A stretch of DNA of 11,805 nucleotides from Pseudomonadota bacterium. GTDB taxonomy: Bacteria > Pseudomonadota > Gammaproteobacteria > Burkholderiales > SG8-41. Below are positions 7,929 to 11,805 of this stretch, one piece after another. The stretch spans positions 1 through 11,805 of the forward strand of contig JAEYXO010000002.1 of NCBI GenBank assembly GCA_023431245.1, written 5' to 3'. Under the pieces are notes generated by a model. It searched no databases. It was given only the letters and a program-made list of their open reading frames with translations, and was not told the DNA's origin. The first letter of the stretch is position 1. Each line of letters starts with the position of its first letter. The translations under genes and the position numbers were made by a program.

Positions 7929-9596
7929 TCAGGTCGCCGCAGGGGCGTGCGCAGGCCGCGGAGCCTGCTGCCGGAGGGCGGCATTTTTCAAGGCAGCCTC
8001 GACAAAGGATTTGAACAAGGGGTGCCCCCCGCGCGGCGTGGAGGTGAATTCCGGATGGAACTGCACGCCCACAAACCAGGGGTGACCGGGGATCTCGATC
8101 ATCTCGCAGAGATCTCCGGTCAGCGACCGGCCGCTGACGCTGAGCCCTGCCCCTTCCAGCCGCGGCAGGTAATGGTTGTTGACCTCGTAACGGTGACGAT
8201 GGCGCTCGGTGATGCGGTCCGCGCCGTAGATTTTCCGCGCGAGCGATCCCGCCTTCAGTTCGCATTCCTGCCCGCCCAGCCGCATCGTGCCGCCGAGGTC
8301 GGAGGATGCATCGCGGCGCTCGATCTTGCCGTCGCGGTCCTGCCACTCGGTGATCAGCGCAACCACCGGATGCGGGGTTTCCGGATCGAACTCGGTGCTG
8401 TGCGCCCCCGCGAGACCCGCGAGATGGCGCGCGTATTCGATCACCGCCAGCTGCATGCCGAGGCAGATGCCGAGGTAAGGCACACCGCTTTCCCGGGCAT
8501 GACGGATGGCGGCGATCTTGCCTTCAACGCCGCGTTTGCCGAAACCGCCGGGCACCAGGATCGCATCCATGCCGTCCAGGCACCGGACGCCGTTCTTTTC
8601 AATGCTCTCGGAATCGACATAGTGAATGCGGATTTTCGAGCCGGTATGGATGCCGGCGTGAATCAGCGCTTCAGACAGCGATTTGTAGGATTCGGTAAGG
8701 TCGACATACTTGCCGACCAGCGCAATGCTCACTTCATGCCGCGGGTGCTCCAGCGCGTGGATCACACGGTCCCAGCTCGACAGGTCCGCCGGCGGCGGAC
8801 TGATGCCGAGTTTCCTGCAGACGATGTCGTCCAGCGACTGCTCGTGCAGCTTGCCCGGTATCTTGTAGATGCTGTCGACGTCAACCGCGGAAATCACGGC
8901 ATCGACGCCGACGTTGGTGAACAGCGCGATCTTGCGCCGCTCGCCGTCCGGCAGCGGCCGGTCGGCCCGGCACAGCAGCACGTCGGGCTGGATGCCGATC
9001 TCGCGCAGTTCCTTGACCGAGTGCTGTGTCGGCTTGGTCTTGATCTCGCCGGCCGAAGCGATGTACGGCACCAGCGTCAGGTGGATGAAGCAGGCGTTGT
9101 CGCGGCCGACCTCGATGCCCATCTGCCGGATCGCCTCGAGGAAGGGCAATGACTCGATGTCGCCCACGGTGCCGCCCACCTCGACCAGCGCGATCTCGGC
9201 GTCGCCGGCGCCGCGCCGGACATACTGCTTGATCTCGTCGGTGATGTGCGGGATCACCTGCACCGTGCCGCCCAGGTAATCACCGCGGCGCTCCTTCTTG
9301 ATGACGCTTTCGTAGATCTGGCCGGTGGTGAAGTTGTTGCGCTTGCCCATCCGGGCATTGATGAAGCGCTCGTAATGTCCGAGGTCGAGGTCGGTTTCCG
9401 CACCGTCCTCGGTGACGAACACTTCGCCATGCTGGAAGGGACTCATCGTGCCCGGATCCACATTGATGTAGGGATCCAGTTTGAGCATCGAAACCTTGAT
9501 GCCGCGGGATTCGAGGATTGCGGCGAGGGAGGCGGCAGCGATACCTTTGCCCAGGGAGGAAACAACACCACCAGTGACAAAGATATATTTGGTCAT
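7929..9596 (-). CDS. pyrG: CTP synthase (glutamine-hydrolysing)
   Basis: PyrG aminates UTP to CTP using ATP and ammonia from glutamine; it is the last step of de novo pyrimidine nucleotide synthesis. At 555 aa it is full length. The synthetase domain (1-265) has the P-loop-like GGVVSSLGKG (9-18), KLDPYINVDPGTMSP (39-53) and the EVGGTVGDIES region (139-149). The glutamine amidotransferase domain (about 290-540) has the oxyanion region VPGGFGKRG (348-356) and the catalytic triad C378 (GICLGMQ), H514 and E516 (FHPEF). The residues after about 540 are a variable Ala/Pro-rich tail. No Shine-Dalgarno sequence is evident before the ATG at 9596. The CTP it makes is needed to activate KDO, a functional link to kdsA downstream. 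Confidence 0.99.
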   Translation of the reverse strand: MTKYIFVTGGVVSSLGKGIAAASLAAILESRGIKVSMLKLDPYINVDPGTMSPFQHGEVFVTEDGAETDLDLGHYERFINARMGKRNNFTTGQIYESVIKKERRGDYLGGTVQVIPHITDEIKQYVRRGAGDAEIALVEVGGTVGDIESLPFLEAIRQMGIEVGRDNACFIHLTLVPYIASAGEIKTKPTQHSVKELREIGIQPDVLLCRADRPLPDGERRKIALFTNVGVDAVISAVDVDSIYKIPGKLHEQSLDDIVCRKLGISPPPADLSSWDRVIHALEHPRHEVSIALVGKYVDLTESYKSLSEALIHAGIHTGSKIRIHYVDSESIEKNGVRCLDGMDAILVPGGFGKRGVEGKIAAIRHARESGVPYLGICLGMQLAVIEYARHLAGLAGAHSTEFDPETPHPVVALITEWQDRDGKIERRDASSDLGGTMRLGGQECELKAGSLARKIYGADRITERHRHRYEVNNHYLPRLEGAGLSVSGRSLTGDLCEMIEIPGHPWFVGVQFHPEFTSTPRGGHPLFKSFVEAALKNAALRQQAPRPAHAPAAT

Positions 9597-9637
9597 TTCA
9601 TTTGGGCCGACGCTCGGGTAAATCGAGGTTTATTCAT
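9593..9637 (-). other. Possible 14-codon upstream ORF overlapping the pyrG start
   Basis: On the minus strand an ATG at 9637 opens 14 codons (MNKPRFTRASAQMK) ending in a TGA at 9595-9593 that overlaps the pyrG ATG as ATGA, the arrangement seen in translational coupling. An internal ATG-AAA-TGA is in the same frame. However, the first ATG overlaps the predicted -10 box, so it would be translated only in mRNA reading through from ppsA. It may be chance. Confidence 0.2.
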
Positions 9638-9664
9638 TTTATCGCAATTCCCGCGACCTTCCAA
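9636..9664 (-). promoter_or_regulatory. pyrG: Candidate sigma70 promoter for the pyrG-kdsA-eno-ftsB-folD cluster
   Basis: Minus-strand TTGGAA (9664-9659, 4 of 6 to TTGACA) and TAAAAT (9641-9636, 5 of 6 to TATAAT) are separated by exactly 17 bp. They sit in the 68-bp gap between the ppsA stop and pyrG, which is more AT-rich than its surroundings. The expected transcription start is near 9629, giving a leader of about 33 nt. The good spacing and position make it the best promoter candidate in the window, but it is unproven. Confidence 0.5.
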
Positions 9665-11805
9665 TCAGGCCTGCTTGCCGCCCCGCGCCAGATAGAGCCA
9701 GGTTTCGACCACGGTGTCCGGATTCAGCGACAGGCTTTCGATGCCCTCCTTCACCAGCCATTCGGCAAGATCGGGATGATCCGATGGCCCCTGTCCGCAG
9801 ATGCCCACATACTTGCCGGCCTTGCGGCAGGCCGCGATGGCAAGATGCAGCATGTGCTTGACCGCCGGATCGCGCTCGTCGAAGGCGTCGGCGATGATGC
9901 CTGAATCGCGGTCCAGCGCCAGCGTCATCTGCGTCATGTCGTTGGAACCGATCGAGAAGCCGTCGAAGTGCTCGAGGAACTGGTCGGCAAGGATGGCGTT
10001 CGAAGGGATCTCGCACATCATGATGATGCGAAGTCCGTTTTTGCCGCGCTCCAGTCCGTTCTCGGCCAGCAGCTTGAGCACGCGCCTGCCCTCTTCGACC
10101 GTGCGGATGAAAGGCACCATGATCTCGACGTTGGTCAGCCCCATGTCATCGCGGACTTTCTTCATCGCGCGGCACTCGAGCTCGAAACAGTCCTTGAAGG
10201 CCGGCGACACGTAGCGCGAGGCCCCGCGGAAACCAAGCATCGGGTTTTCCTCGTGTGGCTCGTAACGCGAGCCGCCGGTGAGGCTCGAATACTCGTTGGA
10301 CTTGAAGTCGGACAGGCGCACGATCACCGGCTTCGGCCAGAAGGCCGCGCCCAGCGTGGCGACGCCCTCTGCCAGCTTGTCGACATAAAAACTTACCGGA
10401 TCGGCGTAACCGGCGCTGTGCTCCTCCACCGCCAGTTTGAGGTCCGCGCTGAGATCGGGATAGGCCAGCACCGCCTTGGGATGCACGCCGATCATGCGCG
10501 CGATGATGAATTCCAGCCGCGCCAGGCCGACACCCTCGTTGGGCAGGCGCTGGAACTCGAAGGCCAGCTCCGGATTGCCGACGTTCATCGTGATCTTGAC
10601 CGGGCATTTCGGCATGCTCGACAGCGACAGGTCGATGACTTCGGTCTGCAATTCACCGCGATAAACGAAACCGGTGTCGCCCTCGGCACAGGATACGGTG
10701 ACCGGCTTGCCGTCCTTCAGCACCTGGGTGGCGTCGCCGCAGCCGACCACCGCCGGAATGCCGAGCTCGCGCGCGATGATCGCCGCATGACAGGTGCGGC
10801 CGCCGCGGTTGGTGACGATGGCCGCTGCCCGTTTCATCACCGGCTCCCAGTCCGGATCGGTCATGTCGGTCACCAGCACGTCGCCGGGCTTGACACGGTC
10901 CATCTCCGCGGCGCTCTTGATCAGCCGCACCGGCCCGCTGCCGATGCGCTGGCCGATGGCGCGGCCGGTGGCCAGTACTTCCGAGCGCTCCTTCAGCCGG
11001 TAGCGGCGCAGGGTATCGACCTTTTCACTGGCCTTCACGGTCTCGGGCCGCGCCTGCAGGATGTAGAGCTTGCCGTCATTGCCGTCCTTGCCCCATTCGA
11101 TGTCCATCGGACGCTGGTAATGCGCCTCGATGATCATCGCGTAGCGGGCCAGTTCGGCGACCTCGGCATCGGTTATCGAGAACTTCCTCCGCTCAGCCTC
11201 GGGCACCTCGATGGTCTGCACCGATTTGCCGGCCGCGCGATTGTCGGTGAACACCATGCGCAACGCCTTGGAACCGAGGCCGCGGCGCAGGATGGCATGC
11301 CTCCCCTCCTTCAGCCCGCGCTTGTAGACGTAGAACTCGTCCGGGTTCACCTGTCCCTGCACCACCGTTTCCCCCAGTCCGTAGGCGGAGGTGATGAACA
11401 CCACCTGGTCGAAACCGGATTCCGTGTCGAGCGTGAACATCACGCCGCTGGAGCCCTTGTCGCTGCGGACCATGCGCTGCACCGCTGCCGACAGCGCCAC
11501 TTCGTCATGGGTGAACCCCTTGTGCACCCGGTAGGAGATCGCGCGGTCGTTGTAGAGGGAGGCAAATACGTGGCGGATCGCCTCGAGCAGGTTGTCGAGG
11601 CCGTGCACGTTGAGATAGGTTTCCTGCTGGCCGGCAAAAGAGGCGTCCGGCAGGTCTTCGGCAGTGGCCGAGGAGCGGACCGCAAACGACACGGCGGCGC
11701 CCGAATCAGCCACCAACCGCGTATAGGCCGCCTCGATCGCCTTGCGGAAGTCGGCACTGAATTCCTGGGCGAGAATCCAGCCGCGGATTTCGCCGCCCGC
11801 CGCCG
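9665..11805 (-). CDS. ppsA: Phosphoenolpyruvate synthase (pyruvate, water dikinase), 5'-truncated by window edge
   Basis: PpsA makes phosphoenolpyruvate from pyruvate with ATP (giving AMP and Pi), the entry to gluconeogenesis from C3 compounds. The frame stays open from TGA at 9665-9667 to the right edge, giving 712 codons of the roughly 790 usual for the family, so about 80 N-terminal residues lie outside. The ATP-grasp domain shows RSSATAEDLPDASFAGQQET near the visible start and QARPET (the end of that domain). The phosphohistidine domain carries the catalytic His in TNRGGRTCHAAIIARELG, about 340 residues into the visible part. The C-terminal PEP/pyruvate barrel has EIPSNAI, GSNDMTQMTLALDRDS, and GICGQGPSDHPDLA with the catalytic Cys. 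The TTG at 11716 is internal and not the start, since homologous sequence (IRGWILAQEF) continues before it. Confidence 0.97.
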   Translation of the reverse strand, partial: AAGGEIRGWILAQEFSADFRKAIEAAYTRLVADSGAAVSFAVRSSATAEDLPDASFAGQQETYLNVHGLDNLLEAIRHVFASLYNDRAISYRVHKGFTHDEVALSAAVQRMVRSDKGSSGVMFTLDTESGFDQVVFITSAYGLGETVVQGQVNPDEFYVYKRGLKEGRHAILRRGLGSKALRMVFTDNRAAGKSVQTIEVPEAERRKFSITDAEVAELARYAMIIEAHYQRPMDIEWGKDGNDGKLYILQARPETVKASEKVDTLRRYRLKERSEVLATGRAIGQRIGSGPVRLIKSAAEMDRVKPGDVLVTDMTDPDWEPVMKRAAAIVTNRGGRTCHAAIIARELGIPAVVGCGDATQVLKDGKPVTVSCAEGDTGFVYRGELQTEVIDLSLSSMPKCPVKITMNVGNPELAFEFQRLPNEGVGLARLEFIIARMIGVHPKAVLAYPDLSADLKLAVEEHSAGYADPVSFYVDKLAEGVATLGAAFWPKPVIVRLSDFKSNEYSSLTGGSRYEPHEENPMLGFRGASRYVSPAFKDCFELECRAMKKVRDDMGLTNVEIMVPFIRTVEEGRRVLKLLAENGLERGKNGLRIIMMCEIPSNAILADQFLEHFDGFSIGSNDMTQMTLALDRDSGIIADAFDERDPAVKHMLHLAIAACRKAGKYVGICGQGPSDHPDLAEWLVKEGIESLSLNPDTVVETWLYLARGGKQA

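Noticed and set aside
7333..8346. A 337-codon minus-strand frame spanning the pyrG-kdsA junction
   Set aside because: It lies in a different frame over two genes with complete family motifs, and its product is low-complexity Arg/Ala/Gly/Pro sequence.
11714..11716. TTG as the start codon of ppsA
   Set aside because: The frame continues upstream to the window edge with sequence matching the PEP synthase family, so the gene is cut by the window and does not start here.

Overview
The window is a GC-rich, densely coded bacterial chromosome segment of mostly housekeeping genes. The order ppsA – pyrG – kdsA – eno – ftsB, all on the minus strand, resembles the pyrG-kdsA-eno-ftsB cluster of many Proteobacteria. 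Together with a KDO (lipopolysaccharide) gene and the protein sequences, it points to a Gram-negative proteobacterium, most likely a betaproteobacterium (Rhodocyclales/Nitrosomonadales-like). That placement is by recognition and was not tested by any search.

Left part (1-4200): the tail of a plus-strand gene, possibly a class III aminotransferase, is followed by a 184-aa protein of unknown function. An AT-rich hairpin region then separates these from a large minus-strand gene coding a 1173-aa iron-sulfur flavoprotein. This protein joins a GltD/NfnB-like module to a PyrK/NfnA-like module in one chain, behind an unrecognised N-terminal domain of about 240 residues. It is the most interesting gene here. 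A perfect TATAAT lies just upstream of its GTG start.

Middle (4200-4516): a 152-bp divergent intergenic region precedes a 44-codon gene for a probable single-pass membrane peptide. That gene converges on folD.

Right part (4517-11805): five closely spaced minus-strand genes, in transcription order pyrG (CTP synthase), kdsA (KDO-8-phosphate synthase), eno (enolase), ftsB (division protein) and folD (one-carbon metabolism), have gaps of 21, 21, 38 and 53 bp and may form one transcription unit. A good sigma70-like promoter lies between ppsA and pyrG. The ppsA gene (PEP synthase) runs off the right edge and lacks its first roughly 80 codons. The metabolic links are clear: eno and ppsA both supply PEP, KdsA uses PEP for lipopolysaccharide synthesis, and PyrG makes the CTP needed to activate KDO.

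No tRNA, rRNA, CRISPR array, insertion sequence, prophage or phage-defence gene was seen. No stretch longer than 300 bp lacks a gene.
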